From contig LLEY01000211.1 of assembly GCA_001414485.1 (NCBI GenBank), positions 29,133 through 93,132 of the forward strand: a stretch of DNA of 64,000 nucleotides. The letters run 5' to 3'. A program made the translations under genes and the position numbers. The DNA comes from Calycina herbarum. Taxonomy: Eukaryota > Ascomycota > Leotiomycetes > Helotiales > Pezizellaceae. This document shows, piece by piece, positions 14,501 through 27,153 of this stretch. Every line of letters begins with the position of its first letter. Positions within the stretch are counted from its first letter, which is position 1. The notes under the pieces were generated by a model. That model was given only the letters and a program-made list of their open reading frames with translations, ran no database searches and was not told the origin of the DNA.

Positions 14501-17214
14501 GAAGCTTCGATTATATAACTAGAAAAGCCTATAGAGAATAGAAAGTTATATAAAAGAAGGTATTAAAAAGAGATATATTAGAAAACCTAAGTTACTAATT
14601 ACCTTAAATATACTTATTATTAAAAAGAAAGACGATCTAAATAGAAGAGTATATATTAATTACTAAGAAGTAAATTATACTATAGTTAAGAACGCTTATC
14701 CGCTACTACCTAGCTAATACTTATAGGATAAGTTAGGTAAAGTAGTACGATTTACGAAATTAGATTAATAAAACGTCTATAGTCTTATATAAATAAAAAC
14801 CAGAGACGAATAGAAGATAGTATTTGCCTTACTATTAAGCCTTTATAAATATATAGTTATACTATTTAAACTATATAATATACTAGCTATATATTAAAGA
14901 TAAAATAATAATATTTTAAAAGATCTTCTAGAAGTAATAGTAATTTATTACTTAGATAATATTCTAATCTTCTTAGAAAAAGAAGAAGAATATAAGAGAT
15001 ATATTAAAGAAGTTTTATAATAACTTATAAAAGTAAACTCTTAGTTAAAACTCTTGAAATACGAGTTTAGAGTAACTTAGACACTTTTCCTAAGGTAGGT
15101 ATTTAGCCTAGGAAAAATGGAAATAGATCTAGTAAAGATCTAAGACGTTTAAAACTAGAAATTACTAGAAAATATAAAAGATATATAGTCTTTCCTTAGA
15201 TTTATAAACTTTTGCTGTTCTTTTATATAAGACTATACAAAGATTGCTAAACTAATAATAGTACTAGTTAAGAAAGCTGTTAAATTTATTTAGAATAAAT
15301 AGGCTAAGGATGCTTTTTAAAAAATTAAAGTAAGGTTTATAGAAAAACCTATCTTATATAACTTTAATATAGAAAAACTAAGTATAATTAAAATAGATAC
15401 CTTAGATATATCTATAAGTATGATTTACTTATAACTAAATAAAAAAGGAAAACTTATACTAGTTATATATTATTTTAAAATATTTAACCTAGTATAATAA
15501 AACTATAGTATATTCGATAAAGAACTGCTTATTATAGTATTAGCTTTAGAATACTAGAGAATTTATTTATAGTTAGTAAAATACCTAGTTATAGTTTTAT
15601 CCGACTATAAGAACCTTAAGACATTTATAACTACTAAGGAACTTATAATAAGATAATTAGCTAGATAGTTAGAGATATTAGAAGGATTTGATATCGTTAT
15701 TCGACATATAAAAGGAACGTTGAATACTTAAGCTAATACTTTTAGCTAGAAACCTAGATATAAGGGAAATAAGGAGTATAAGAAGATTACGATCTTGAAA
15801 ACTCTTAAAAATAGAGACTTAGTACCTACTATATACGAGATAGTAGTAATAAACGATATCTAGATAGATAAGATTTAAAATATATATAAAGGTTATAACT
15901 AATATATAAAAGAGAAATTATAAGTTCCTAGCTTATATATAAAAGAGTTTATATAAGAATACTATACTATACCTACTTACGGTTACTAAGGAATTCGTAG
16001 AACCTTCTAGAGGATAAGATAATATTACTATATTAATCAGTTATTTATAATAGTTAAGGAAGTAATAGTAGAATATAATACCTATACTAGGAATAAGGCT
16101 TCCTACTATACTCTTTATAGATAGATAAACACTACTCTAATACTATAGATACCTTAGAAATTAATATCTATAGATTTTATTATTAAATTACTAAAATCTA
16201 AAGATCTAATAACAGGAGTTAAATATAATATAATCCTAGTTATTATAGAATAACTTATAAAATATATAATCTTTATAATATATATAGAGTTAAGTATAGC
16301 TAAAGAATTAGTATTTACATTTCTTAGAGAAGTAGTCTTAAGATATAGACTACCTAAAGAAATACTCTTAGATAGAGATAAGCTCTTTACTTTAAAATTT
16401 TAGATTACTCTTATAGAACGATTAGGTATAAAAAGAAAGCTTTCTATAGCTTTCTACTCTTAAATAAATAGAGGAAATAAACAGATAAATTAAGTAGTTA
16501 AAACATACCTTCGTTATTATATAAACTACTAGTAAGATAACTAGGTAGAACTGCTACCCTTAGCACAGTTCGCTTATAATAGTTTAGTAATAGAAATAAC
16601 ACTTGTTACGCTATTCTATGCTAATTTTAGATATAAATTAATAGTATATTAAGAACTACTGTCTACGACTATTAATAACTAACTTACTTATATTTAAGTC
16701 TCGAAAATCAAGAGTCTATATAAGGAACTTATAGAGGACCTGTAATTTATAGTAGAAAGAAACATATACTACTATAATAAACGACGTAGTTAGGAGCTAA
16801 TACTAAAAGAGAGGGATAAAGTCTACTTAGTATAGAAAAACATTAATATAAAAAGACTAAGTAATAAACTAGATTATAAAAAACTTAGACTATTTAAAAT
16901 TAAATAAGTTAAAGGACCTTTGAATTATAAATTAGTATTACTAAGGATAATAAACATTCATCTAGTATTCTATATATCCTTACTTAAACTAGTACTACTA
17001 GGAGCACTACTAGCTCTAATTATAGAAATTCAACTAGTTAATCTAAACACTAAATATAAAGTTAAAAGGATTCTTAATTATAAGATTATTAGAGATAAGA
17101 TTAAGTATTTAATTAAATAGTTAGATTACTTATACTTAGAAAATACTTAAGAGCTAAAAAGTAATCTTAACTATTACTAGGAGGAACTTCGGAAGTTCTA
17201 CTACTAAAACCTAG

Positions 17215-17870
17215 AGTTACTTATATTTCGTAGTTAGAAGAGAAAGCTTTAAGGAAAGCCGAATCAAGGATCAGCTTAGTAATAAAAGCGGGGTTGTTAG
17301 GAGAGGAAGGGGCTGCCAGCTAGGCGACCTCTAATTCCCTCTCTTCTTTCTCCTTCTCTACTCTTTCTTTCTTATTAGCTTTATTAAGTTCTTATAGGTT
17401 AGTAAGACTACGATAAAGCATCTCTTGCTCCTGCTTTATAAGGAAGTGTTATTGTTTTCGTAGGCGAAGGATCTTCTATATAGCTTCTTTCTAAATCTTA
17501 TAGGCTGTCTCTTCTTTCTCTTATAATCTCTGCTTCTAAGTATTAATAGATTCCTACTTAAAAAGTAAAGGTATTCGATTTTACAACTTAATATTATAAG
17601 ATTTACTCTTCCTAGTATACTCGGAATACTTAGAACTACTAGGAATACTAATATATCGACGACTGGTTTTCGTATTTATATAACAAGTATAAGGAATTAT
17701 TTCACGTCTTAAACGTTCGATTTAAAGGGCGTTAAGGGTTCTATATTATTTAAGCTTGTCTTTTAGGAGAGGTGTTAACGATATAATAAGAACTAGGGAG
17801 GCTGCTAGCCTATTAATAATATTTCTTAGGCTATACTTAAGCGTAGGGACATGCTAGTCTAAGAAGGGGA
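17215..17870 (-). pseudogene. Accessory ORF antisense to pol of element A
   Basis: Between the chromodomain end and the polypurine tract of A, the minus strand carries a broken frame. It encodes a Lys/Glu/Arg-rich, coiled-coil-like segment (roughly 17300-17560) in which stops are again mostly TAG/TAA. It sits in the same position and antisense orientation as the accessory frame of B, but the proteins do not look alike. A resemblance to the basic coiled-coil tails of pogo-type transposases is possible and unproven. Confidence 0.35.
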
Positions 17871-17873
17871 TAG

Positions 17874-18345
17874 TGTTATAAATCACGGTATACGTAGTAA
17901 GTAGTCTAGACAGCGTTCTAATAAGATAAGGTATAATATCTAGGAAAGGAAAGTAATATAGAAGGAAATTAGTAATATAGAGGACATTAGGGATTTCAGG
18001 ATCTTACTACTATAGTAATATTAGAAGTCACGTAAGGTTATATAACGTGATCGCTTATATTACTCTAATCGCCTTAATCGCGAGCGACGCGAGCGACGCG
18101 AGCGACGCGAGCGATATAAGCGATATACTTAAGAACGAAGGTTCTATATAAGACTAGCACGTCTACTATTAGATAGAAGCTTCGTACTTAACTTTAGTTA
18201 TTAATCTTATTATCTTATTTAATATCTTTAATATAAGTAACGAGTTTACTTCTAAGTAAATAACCTAGCGTATCTATACTTCTTATCTATATACTAACCT
18301 TCGAGACTTAGTTATCTTTGTTTAGTTCGTTTAAGTTTCGTTATA
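17874..18345 (+). repeat. 3' LTR of element A
   Basis: 472 bp, starting TGTTATAAATCAC and ending TTTCGTTATA. It holds four clean units of a GCGAGCGAC repeat near 18070-18115, which accounts for most of the extra length over the 5' LTR. Confidence 0.9.
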
Positions 18346-18350
18346 GTTAT

Positions 18351-18726
18351 TTACTTAAAAGTAAACTCGTTACTTATATTAAAGATATTAAACAGAATAA
18401 TAAGATTAATAACTAAAGTTAAGTACAAAGCTCCTATCTAATAGTAGACGTACTAGTCTTATATAGAACCTTCGTTTATATTTAGAGTCCTCTTTAGTAG
18501 AAGTCTTGAAAATAGAGTCTAACTCTATTTCTAGGGCTCCTTAAAACTAGACTCTATTACCTAACTACTCCTAACCGAGTTACGTAATATAACTATAATA
18601 AGATCCTAAGATTATATATCCTACTATATCTAATCCTTCCTTCCTTTCAGGGTTATAATAGTGTTCGTCCTATTAGAACGTCGCCTGGACTTTACTTCGT
18701 CACGTGCTAGCACGTGATTCGTGACA
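18351..18726 (-). repeat. LTR of element B (right), second part
   Basis: 376 bp that complete the LTR begun at 10992 (86 + 376 = 462). This part follows the duplicated target GTTAT at 18346-18350. Confidence 0.85.
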
Positions 18727-18788
18727 GCCGGCGCGCTTACGTGAGATATTATAACAGGCTGTCCCCGGCGGAGTTGAATTTAGTCTTT

Positions 18789-19102
18789 TAATATAATAGT
18801 ATAAAACAGATACTACTATAAAAGAGGTATATAGAAGTATATTTAATAGAATAATATATCTAAATACTAGGCTTTAATATAAAGGAAAAGACTAAATTAG
18901 ACTTTTCTTAAGAGAGAGTAAGAGTATCTATATATAAGAGGGTTATATAATAACAAAAGTCTATACTAATCTAGCTCTAATAATTCTAAAACTAAACCTA
19001 TACTATAATCCTATTCTATAACTATCTATGCTATACTATACTTGGTATATATTCTTAGCTATTCCGATAGCTCGGCAATTCTATTAATAGCTAGCTATTA
19101 TA
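18789..19102 (-). repeat. LTR of element C (right)
   Basis: About 314 bp, paired with 1999-2320. It is more heavily C-to-T and G-to-A changed and starts TAATATAATAG instead of TGTTATAATAG. Confidence 0.65.
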
Positions 19103-19738
19103 AATAGAATTTATAAGAGGAACCGTTGTTCGAGATCTAGTAGGTTATAAAATAATTAGTTTTTATTAAGTTAAAGTAAGGTAAGAATATACTAATAGTC
19201 TTAGTAATAGTCTTACTCCTCTTATTCTTTAGAGTATATAGCTACACGTATCTTAAGAAGTAATCTTCGATTTAGAAGATCTACTTAAAGCTCTATAATT
19301 CGTTATATCTAAAGAAGAAGAGTAGATTAAGTTAAGAAGTAAAGTCTATAAGATCTATATATACTCTATTAAGACAACGGCGTAAGGTAATTAGCTAGAT
19401 AATTATCGGTTTATAAGAAGCCCTTATAAGAGTATAGTATATATATCTCTTAAGAATAAACTCTACGTCTTTTTATAAGATCCTATAATATAACTCTATA
19501 TAGCGTATATAAGTCTTATTTACGCCTAAGTTTATTAGTTAATTAAATAAGAATAAGTAGAGTTAGACACTTACTAGTATACTTTAGTCTACGATATACT
19601 CTAGTAATAAGATCAAAGGCGTTATAGGTATAAACTACGTATCTCTTTAGGTAATCCGTTCTATAAACCGATTTAGGTTAACGATATACTTAGTTATTAT
19701 TAAGTATATACTTGTTAAGAGCTTTAAACTTTACTATA

Positions 19739-19921
19739 TATAACAGTCCTAGTCATATACGACTGGATCACGTGCCGAGGTTCTACCGAAGTCTCGCTTA
19801 GTATATATAAATAGAGACAGAGCGTACTAACTCTCCTCTTCTCTCTTTAGTTTAGTTTTCTTCGAATATAGGTACTATTCTATAAGTATCTCTTTTAGTA
19901 TATTTGTAGAGGGCCGTTATA
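19739..19921 (+). repeat. 5' LTR of F copy 1
   Basis: 183 bp, TATAACAGTCC to GGCCGTTATA; RIP-changed ends of TGTGACAGTCC to GGCCGTCACA. Confidence 0.9.
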
Positions 19922-22900
19922 CTAAAACTAAACTTACACTCTCGCCTAGGAAGGCATATAAATATCCTAAAACTAACGAACGAAAATATACACATTCACC
20001 TTATAGTAAATCCCTTCGTATACGGTAACAAGTTATAACGCTCCTCCCTTAGCTAGCTTGATAAGTAATTAGATAAAGAGCCTCTACCTTTACCTTTACC
20101 TTTGCTACCTACTATTAACACTAGCTCTTGAAAGACTAAGACCTCTTCCTAAGCTATAGTACTACTACCTCTACCTACTAGCAAGGCTACTACTAGCTCT
20201 TCTATAGTAGTAAAGTCTAAGTTACCTCCTCCTCTTATAGTCGACGATGCCTTACGATAAATCCTTTAGACGATAACTACTCTTATAGATAAGGTCTACT
20301 ACCTTAAAGTTAATACTAGATCTACCTCTTAAATAGCAGAAATATACGTACGCCGTGAATACACCCTTATAGAGCTTAAAGCTAAAAAGGTTACCTAATC
20401 TACTCTTACTACCTAGTCTTCTAAGAAGACTAGTAAAGTAGAGAATCTACATACGTTTATAATAGAAGACGACTAGATTATATATAATACCTAGAAGACT
20501 AAAATTATAGTAAAGCTATATATTAATACCAACTACTTCGAATCTAAGGAGGCAAAGATAAATCTGGTATATCGCGCTACTACTAGCTAAGTACGTAATT
20601 ATATTTACTTAAAATATAAGTTCGATACTAACAACCGATTCACCACTTATAACGAGATACTAGCTTACCTCTACAATATTGTAGTTAGTCCGTACGTTCG
20701 TGACAAGGCTCGTAAGAAGTACTAAGAGCTACGAATAGCTCGAGAGACGTTCTACGAGTTTCGAGTAAAGTTCTAGAAGCTGGCAGACAAGTCTAGAGCT
20801 CTAAAGTAAGATAGAATTAACAACCTTTTTAATAAGTTAACTATTAACCTCTAATAAGCTCTTACGGTTATTAGACTTTAAGCTAAGGAAGACATAGACC
20901 TCTTTTACACTCTTGCTAGTAGCGTTAACAACGACCTACGAGACATTATAGAAGAAAAGGCTAGAAAGCGTATAAGCAAGTATCTACCTACTATAGCTAT
21001 AAATACGGCTATAGCTACACGTTCTCTAGAAATTCCTACTTACACAGCTAGTATTCACCCCTCTACTAACATGTGTTATAACTATAGAGAAGTCGGCTAT
21101 TATATTAAGTCCTGCCTATAGCTAAGAGTCTATAAGAAGGTAGACTTAAGCGAGCTAGAGAAAGAAGAAGAAGCTAGATCTAAGTTAGGAAACAAATACA
21201 TTTAAGAGAAGACTCTACCTTAGGTAAATATAGGATTAATCTCTCTAAGATTAATCTACAGTTATTAGTTAGTAGAAAAGCGTTTACTTTACCTAGTATA
21301 ATAATAATCAATAGATATAGTATATAAACCACTGCTCTTAGTAACCTAGGAGTAAATACATTCTCTTTTATAGACGCCTAATTCAGCTACGACTTAGCGA
21401 AGTTCTATAACCTTAAAATAAAAAGACTTCCTATACCTATAAAGATTCACAGATATAATAGAGAGATTAGCAGAGAAGCTACTTACTACCTTCTCTCTAA
21501 TTATATATTAGATAGCTGTAAATTCTTTAATATACCCTTTATTCTACTAGACCTAGGATTATATAATATCATCCTCGGCTAAAAATTCTTTAAATACTTT
21601 TATATTAATATCGACGTAACTTATCAAAAGTTACTCTAGCTAGAGGAACTTAAGCCTTACTTCTCTACTCGGCAGCCTACCCCTCTCTCGCGTAAAGCTA
21701 TTCGTCTTAAGGACCCTACACTCTTTCACCAGAATTAGGCAGACGCTTATAACCTTATAATAGAAACGGACGAATTATAGAGACAGAATAGCCGATCTAT
21801 TCTAGAACTCTATATAATAGAACATCTAGAATATATACTTACAATCCACGAAAGCAACCACTAGTCTTCTATATAAGCATAATACTAGATTATGAAACAG
21901 GAACTCGAGGGATTACCTAAGAAAGTACTTACCCTAGTCTATTAACGAAAGCCCTTTCTAAAGTAAGAACCTTCTATAATAATCAATATCTCTACTATAT
22001 CTACGGTAGGAATATACTACTATTTACTTTAGAAAGATAGTAAGATATTTACTATTAGCTTATACAAGATTAATAATATTATAGCTAGACGAGAAGAGGA
22101 TCGTACAGTAATACTAGAGGTTCTAGAGAAGTACGTAGATTTTATAGACGTATTCTTAAAGGAAGCTTTAGATACTCTACTACCTTACTAATATTATAAC
22201 TATAAAATATAGCTAGAAGGAACAGATACCCTTAGATATTCCCTACTATATAAGATATTAACTAAAGAGCTACTTACTATAAAGGAATATATCTTAGACA
22301 ACCTTTATAAGGGATTTATAGAGCATAGCCAGTCCTCTTTTACTGCTCTAGTACTGTTTATTAAGAAGGTAGACGGAAGATTACACTTTTATATCGACTT
22401 CTAGAAGCTTAATAACCTTACTTAAAAAGACTACTATCTACTTTCTCTTATTAATAAAACGCTAGCCTATATTAGCTAAGCTCGTATCTTTACAAAACTC
22501 GATATCTATTAAGCTTTCTATCGTATATAAATAGATCCTAATTCTAAAGAACTAACCACTTTCTATATATGTTATAGAACGTATAAGTATAAGGTTCTAC
22601 TCTTTAGACTTATAAATAGACTATCTACGTACTAGCGGTATATAAACGACGTACTTTTTAACTATTTAGACGATTTCTACTCTACTTACTTAGACGACAT
22701 CCTTATCTATTCTTCGAATATATTAGAGTATAAAGAACACGTATAAAAAGTCCTCTAGCAACTACGAGATACTAGCTTATAAGCAGATATTAAGAAATAC
22801 AAATTTAATATTAAGAAGATAAAATACCTTAGCTTTATTATTAAAACTAATAGTATTAAAGTAGATCTAGAAAAAGTTATAGTAGTCTAGAATTAGTAAG

Positions 22901-25234
22901 CATCAGATATAGTAAAAGGCGTCTAGAGCTTCCTAGGCTTTTATAACTTCTACTAGAGGTTTATATAGAATTATAGAATTATTATAAAACCACTTATACG
23001 TCTTATAAAGGACAACATACCTTTTAACTTCGACAAAAGCTACTAGGACGCTTTTAAGGAGCTAAAAGAATGCCTTACAACGGCACCAGTCCTTCGCTAC
23101 TACTCTCTAGAGCTTCCTACAATGATCGAGATAGACGCCTTAGACGGGATAATCGCTAGGATACTATAATAATAGTAAGCAGACGGCGAATAGTACCTAG
23201 TAGCTTACTTTAGTAAGGTTATGTCTTTAGCTAAGTATAATTATAAGATTTATAATAAAGAGATGCTTATAATTATACGCTCGCTTATAGAATAGAGACC
23301 GGAATTATAAAGCATATATAAGAAAGTTCGTATTTATACTAACTATAAAGCACTCAAGTACTTTATAATAACAAAGTAGCTTACTATATGTTAAGCTAGA
23401 TAGGCTAAAGCTTTAGCCGAATACTACTTTATAGTAATATACTGTTCTAGAAAAGAGAATAGAAAGGTAGACGCTTTAACACGAAAAACAGACGAGTTAC
23501 AGACTCAGAAGGAGCTGAAAGAACAATACCGGACCTGTACGCTCTTAACAAAAGAATAAGTTGATATAGAAACACTTAAAGACCTTAGAGTTGAAATAAG
23601 CTCTATTACGTTAGCTCTAGTCGACGACGACCACTTCTAGGAGTCTCTTACGCTCTCTAAACGAATCCGTAAAGTAAATAAGGATGCTAAGACACTTTAA
23701 GCTTTACGATTATAGGCTAAGAACGACGAAGACTCTCCGTACGTCTTAGAGGAAGACCTACTGCTTTATCGAGGCTACTTAATAGTACTAGATATCGATA
23801 CTTTACAGATAGACCTGATCTATAAAGCATACGACTAAGTACTACTAGCCCACCCTAGACGAGACAAGACCTACTAGATCCTTTACTTAAGATATATCTA
23901 GCGAAATATAAAGTCTAACATTATATAATACATATATAACTATTACAAATGTCAAAGAGCGGATATACTAAGAGACAAGACCCCTGGTTATCTATACCCA
24001 CTTCTAGTCCTATTACGTACATAGTAATACGTAGTAATAGACTTTAAATCCTTCCTAGCTAATAAGCACAGCTTTGACAACGTATTCGTAGTTATCGACT
24101 AATTATCTAAATAATCTATCTCTATCCTATACTAAAAGGAAGTAACGGCTAAGCAGATAGCTAAGCTATACTTATAGCACGTATTATAATATCACGGAAT
24201 CCTAGAGAGTATTATCTCTAACAGAGGCCCTTAGTTTATCTCTACCTTCTAGCAAGAATTTACACGAATCCTTAGCGTCCAGCTTTGACTTTCGACTGTA
24301 AATTACGCCTAGATAGACAGACAAACCGAAATTATAAACTAGTACCTAGATTAGCGCTTACAGCCGTATATAAATTACTACTAGAATAATTAGTTAAAGC
24401 TACTTCTAATAATAGACCACGCTTAGCTTATACTACCTTATAGTACTATTAGAATGTCCTTGTTCAAATTACAAAAGAGCTACTTACTAAGAACGTCTTT
24501 TAACTAGCATACGCCTAAACCCTCGACTATATAAGAGAGGCTATTATAAGAAGAAGCTACAACAGTTATAAAGACTCTTTAAGAAGTACTAGACGTCGGC
24601 TAAGCAAATATAGTAAAAGCTTAAGAAAAGAAAGAATAGGACATAAATAGACATAGACGAGAAGTAGACTTTAGAGTCGGCGATATAGTTTTTATTACTA
24701 CAAAGGACTAGAATACGTAAAGACCTAGCCGGAAGTTAGACCACTAGATAGCTAGACCTTTTAAGATCCTTAAGAAAGTTAGCTCTGCTTTTAGACTCTA
24801 GTTACCATCCTCTATTAGAGTCCATCCTGTCTTCGCACTAGAGAAGTTACGTAAAGCTTCAGACGATCCTCTGCCTAGATAAGTAAGTACGCTACCTCCA
24901 CCGATTATCGTCGACAAAGAAGAAGAATAGGAGGTTAAGGAAGTACTTACAAGTAAGACGCGATAGAAGTCTCTTTACTACCGATTAAAGTAGAAGGGCT
25001 ATAACAAGGACCTTGACTAGCACCCAGCTTGCTACGTAGCCTACTCGCTACATATATTAAAGGAATTCCATTTAGCGAATCCAACAGCTGACGGGCCTCT
25101 AAAGGCTCTTCCTTTATAGCTAGAGGCGTACGAGGCAGGAAGAGACAATTACAGCGAATTAGAGAGTAACGACCCTATGGCTACGGAAGACAAAGCGGCT
25201 TAGTTAGAAGGGGCCCGGTTAAAGGAGCGGGTAG

Positions 25235-25417
25235 TATGACAGTCCCAGTCACATACGACTGGATCACGTACTGAGGTTCTACCGAAGTCTCGCTTAGTAT
25301 ACATAAATAGAGACAGAGCGTACCAACTCTCCTCTTCTCTCTTTAGTTTAGTTTTCTTCGAATACAGGTACTATTCTACAAGCATCTCTTTTAGTGCATT
25401 TGTAGAAGGCCGTCACA
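25235..25417 (+). repeat. 3' LTR of F copy 1
   Basis: 183 bp, TATGACAGTCC to GGCCGTCACA; nearly unmutated compared with the 5' LTR. A purine-rich tract (about 25210-25232) precedes it. Confidence 0.9.
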
Positions 25418-25793
25418 CTATAGATTGCCTTACTCTTTCTACTATTAGGAGACCTTAAGGGGCTACTTGCTTTAGGTTTTATAGTTAATCACAGTACTCG
25501 AATTACTTATAAGAAGTGAGATATCTCTTATTAGGAGAGGCTTTAAGGTAGTATTTAGCGGTTCAGAGCCCTTAGAGGGGAATAGAGGGGCGAACCGGAC
25601 CCCTTAAGGTGAAGAGTAAGGGTTGTTAACGTCTATAATAGTAGGGTAAAAGAGGGGTAAAGATAGGATAGAAATATAAGGTTAAAATACTTTAGTTCTT
25701 TAAGAAAAAGAAAGAGATATCTAGTTAACTATATAGAATAACTCCTAGTAGTAAAATAAGAGAGAAGTGCCGTTCTCCTAGCCTCTCTAACTT

Positions 25794-26148
25794 CCCCCTT
25801 TTTAACAGACCTACCTTGTTTTACCTACTTTTCACCTACTAACATACTTCTAAAACCTTAGCAAATATAAAGAAAGTTAAATATTACTACTAGGTATCTA
25901 TTAATCTTATATCTAAGTTTTAAAAAATTTTTAACTATTCTTTATTAGGCAGGTAAAGTGGGAATAGCCTCAAATAAGTACTAGGAGTAACGTGGAGAGA
26001 GTTTTGAAAAAAGTGTATTTGATTAAAATCGCGGTATTAGACACCCGATTTAGGCCATCTATTGGTTTGCGCAATCCAGAATTTATTGCCCAAATAGATT
26101 AGTCTAATTGCGCAATACCTCGTATTGCGGAACACCATAGCACAGATC
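25794..26148 (-). mobile_element. Right half of split TIR element D1
   Basis: This matches, in reverse complement, 43859 to about 44245 of the intact copy D2, from the C/T run through to the terminal repeat. It ends CATAGCACAGATC. Together with 331-576 it rebuilds an element of about 590 bp. Confidence 0.8.
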
Positions 26149-27153
26149 CCACCAAGACCACGCACTTATTGCTCCCAAACAATTCTGACTCGTCTCCACA
26201 AGGGCTCTTAACTAGCTGCTCAGCTATATGGGGTAATTCAATTAGATCTACGATATAAAACAAAAAGTTATTCTTTGCGACCGTCGGTTGTCGTACAATT
26301 GAATTTAATGCTTAAAGTGCCCGAGTTGGTGCATCCGACGACCTGCTTATATATCTCCACCCCTCTCTAATTGAAACGTGCATTTTCAAAACACGATGAA
26401 AACTTGATTTTGAAAGCTTTTAGACTCCTAACTTCATAGCATATATAATATCTCGGGTATTATCCTGATAAATTCATGAGATATTTTCTCGCAATCAATT
26501 CACAAATGTCAACCTACCGCGGTTAGATGCATCTTCAGGGCAAACTGAGTCATTTGCCCTCTAATATAAATAGCTCCGTGGGTAGAACTGATCCTACGGC
26601 CTCCAACCTTGAACATCATCCAACACGTAAACACAAACAAAGTAGCACAAGGAAAAAAGCTGGGAGATCTCTATACACTTTTCCTTGAACCATATTTTTA
26701 TTTGAACATCACATTATTTGAAGACCTAATGTGGTTATGGGTGGCCACAAGGACTTGAACCAAAACAGTGGAGCAACGTTATGCGAAATATCAGCACCAA
26801 ATTCAAGTACTGGTAAGAGAAACTTAAGGAAAAACTTAGGTAGCGTTACCATAGCTGTATTCTAATAAAGAAGCAGAAACTGTACGGGTCCCAACACCAC
26901 CAGTAAGTAGCTACCAGAATAACGATAGTCTAAGAACTGTCTACAACATTACACCAATGCGTGGTAACCAACTCGAACAAAAACCTCCTTATTTTCGAAG
27001 ACCAACAAACAACAATAATATGAAGCCACATTTACATTTATTCCCTGTTCAGGGTCAGGCTGAACCAACCATCTGTGCGTCTCCAATGACCAAGTCTCTT
27101 GTTCCTAAGAGCAAAGAATCCTTGGAAGTTCTTTCAATACAACATGCACATGA
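26149..27153. other. Intergenic, probable 5' exon region
   Basis: Base composition returns to that of unique host DNA. No complete gene is seen. Splice-donor-like GTAAGA and GTAAGT occur near 26811 and 26901 and could belong to the 5' part of the gene at 27154, whose frame has no ATG. An ATG frame from 26957 lies in a different phase and was not joined convincingly. Confidence 0.35.

Larger units (their letters stand above)
11078..18345 (+). mobile_element. Ty3/gypsy chromovirus A
   Basis: 7,268 bp with LTRs at 11078-11540 and 17874-18345 and a perfect 5-bp target duplication GTTAT (11073-11077 and 18346-18350) inside the right LTR of B. Reading through stops in the plus strand shows, in order: gag with a zinc knuckle whose Cys are now Tyr (about 12440-12490), an aspartic protease motif (about 14000), reverse transcriptase with a YLDN in place of YLDD (about 14947-14961), RNase H (about 15330-15600), integrase (about 15850-16600) and a chromodomain (about 17040-17200). 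A polypurine tract AGAAGGGGATAG abuts the 3' LTR. Numerous stops make it inactive. The 5' LTR begins TA, a RIP form of TG. Confidence 0.9.
4268..18726 (-). mobile_element. Ty3/gypsy chromovirus B (interrupted by A)
   Basis: LTRs of exactly 462 bp lie at 4268-4729 and at 10992-11077 joined to 18351-18726. The right LTR is cut by element A. The internal region 4730-10991 is the reverse complement of a gag-pol region homologous to that of A: gag near 10.0-10.8 kb, reverse transcriptase near 7.3-8.0 kb, integrase near 5.7-6.4 kb and a chromodomain-like tail near 5.4-5.5 kb. All frames are riddled with TAG/TAA, so no protein can be made. The flanking pentamers are ACTAG (4263-4267) and GCCGG (18727-18731), three transitions apart. 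LTR ends read TA..TA on the left and TA..CA on the right in place of TG..CA. Confidence 0.85.
1999..19102 (-). mobile_element. Short LTR retroelement C (interrupted)
   Basis: Direct repeats of about 320 bp at 1999-2320 and 18789-19102 share long blocks, for example the run around 2023-2048 and 18807-18832. The internal part is only about 2.0 kb once element B (4268-18726) is removed: 2321-4267 plus 18727-18788. A pyrimidine run directly after the left LTR reads as a polypurine tract on the minus strand, so the element probably points left. I recognised no gag or pol domain, so it looks non-autonomous. Target duplication was not resolved. The left LTR keeps more CpG and CpA than the right one. 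Confidence 0.65.
19739..25417 (+). mobile_element. Ty3/gypsy element F, copy 1
   Basis: 5,679 bp with 183-bp LTRs (19739-19921 and 25235-25417) and a perfect target duplication CTATA (19734-19738 and 25418-25422). The plus strand shows gag to about 21.2 kb with a zinc knuckle (about 21070-21115; one Cys kept, others Tyr), reverse transcriptase with an intact YLDD (22687-22698), RNase H (about 23100-23480), integrase with an HHCC-type region (about 23840-23960) and core to about 24700, and a chromodomain-like tail (about 24930-25060). In-frame TAG/TAA codons interrupt all domains, so it is a pseudogene. The 3' LTR is less mutated than the 5' LTR. A second copy lies at 48109-53969. Confidence 0.9.
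577..25793. mobile_element. Unclassified RIP-mutated element X
   Basis: These are the pieces left after removing recognised insertions: about 577-644, 1107-1998, 19103-19733 and 25423-25793, roughly 2 kb in total. They sit inside the split element D1. An 11-base string, CCCCCTTTTTA, occurs at both borders (566-576 and 25794-25804), as expected for a target-site duplication. The pieces contain stretches with few stops in one plus-strand frame, all TAG or TAA, suggesting a decayed protein. I recognise no domain. The long duplication would suit a target-primed (LINE-like) insertion, but no poly-A tail or reverse transcriptase was seen. Confidence 0.4.

Noticed and set aside
16920..17120. 66-codon frame as a separate gene
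   Set aside because: It is a surviving stretch of the element A polyprotein leading into its chromodomain, not an independent gene.
331..26148. TA or 8-bp target duplication for the D elements
   Set aside because: Flanks of D1 and D2 were compared at several possible end points and no consistent duplication was found.
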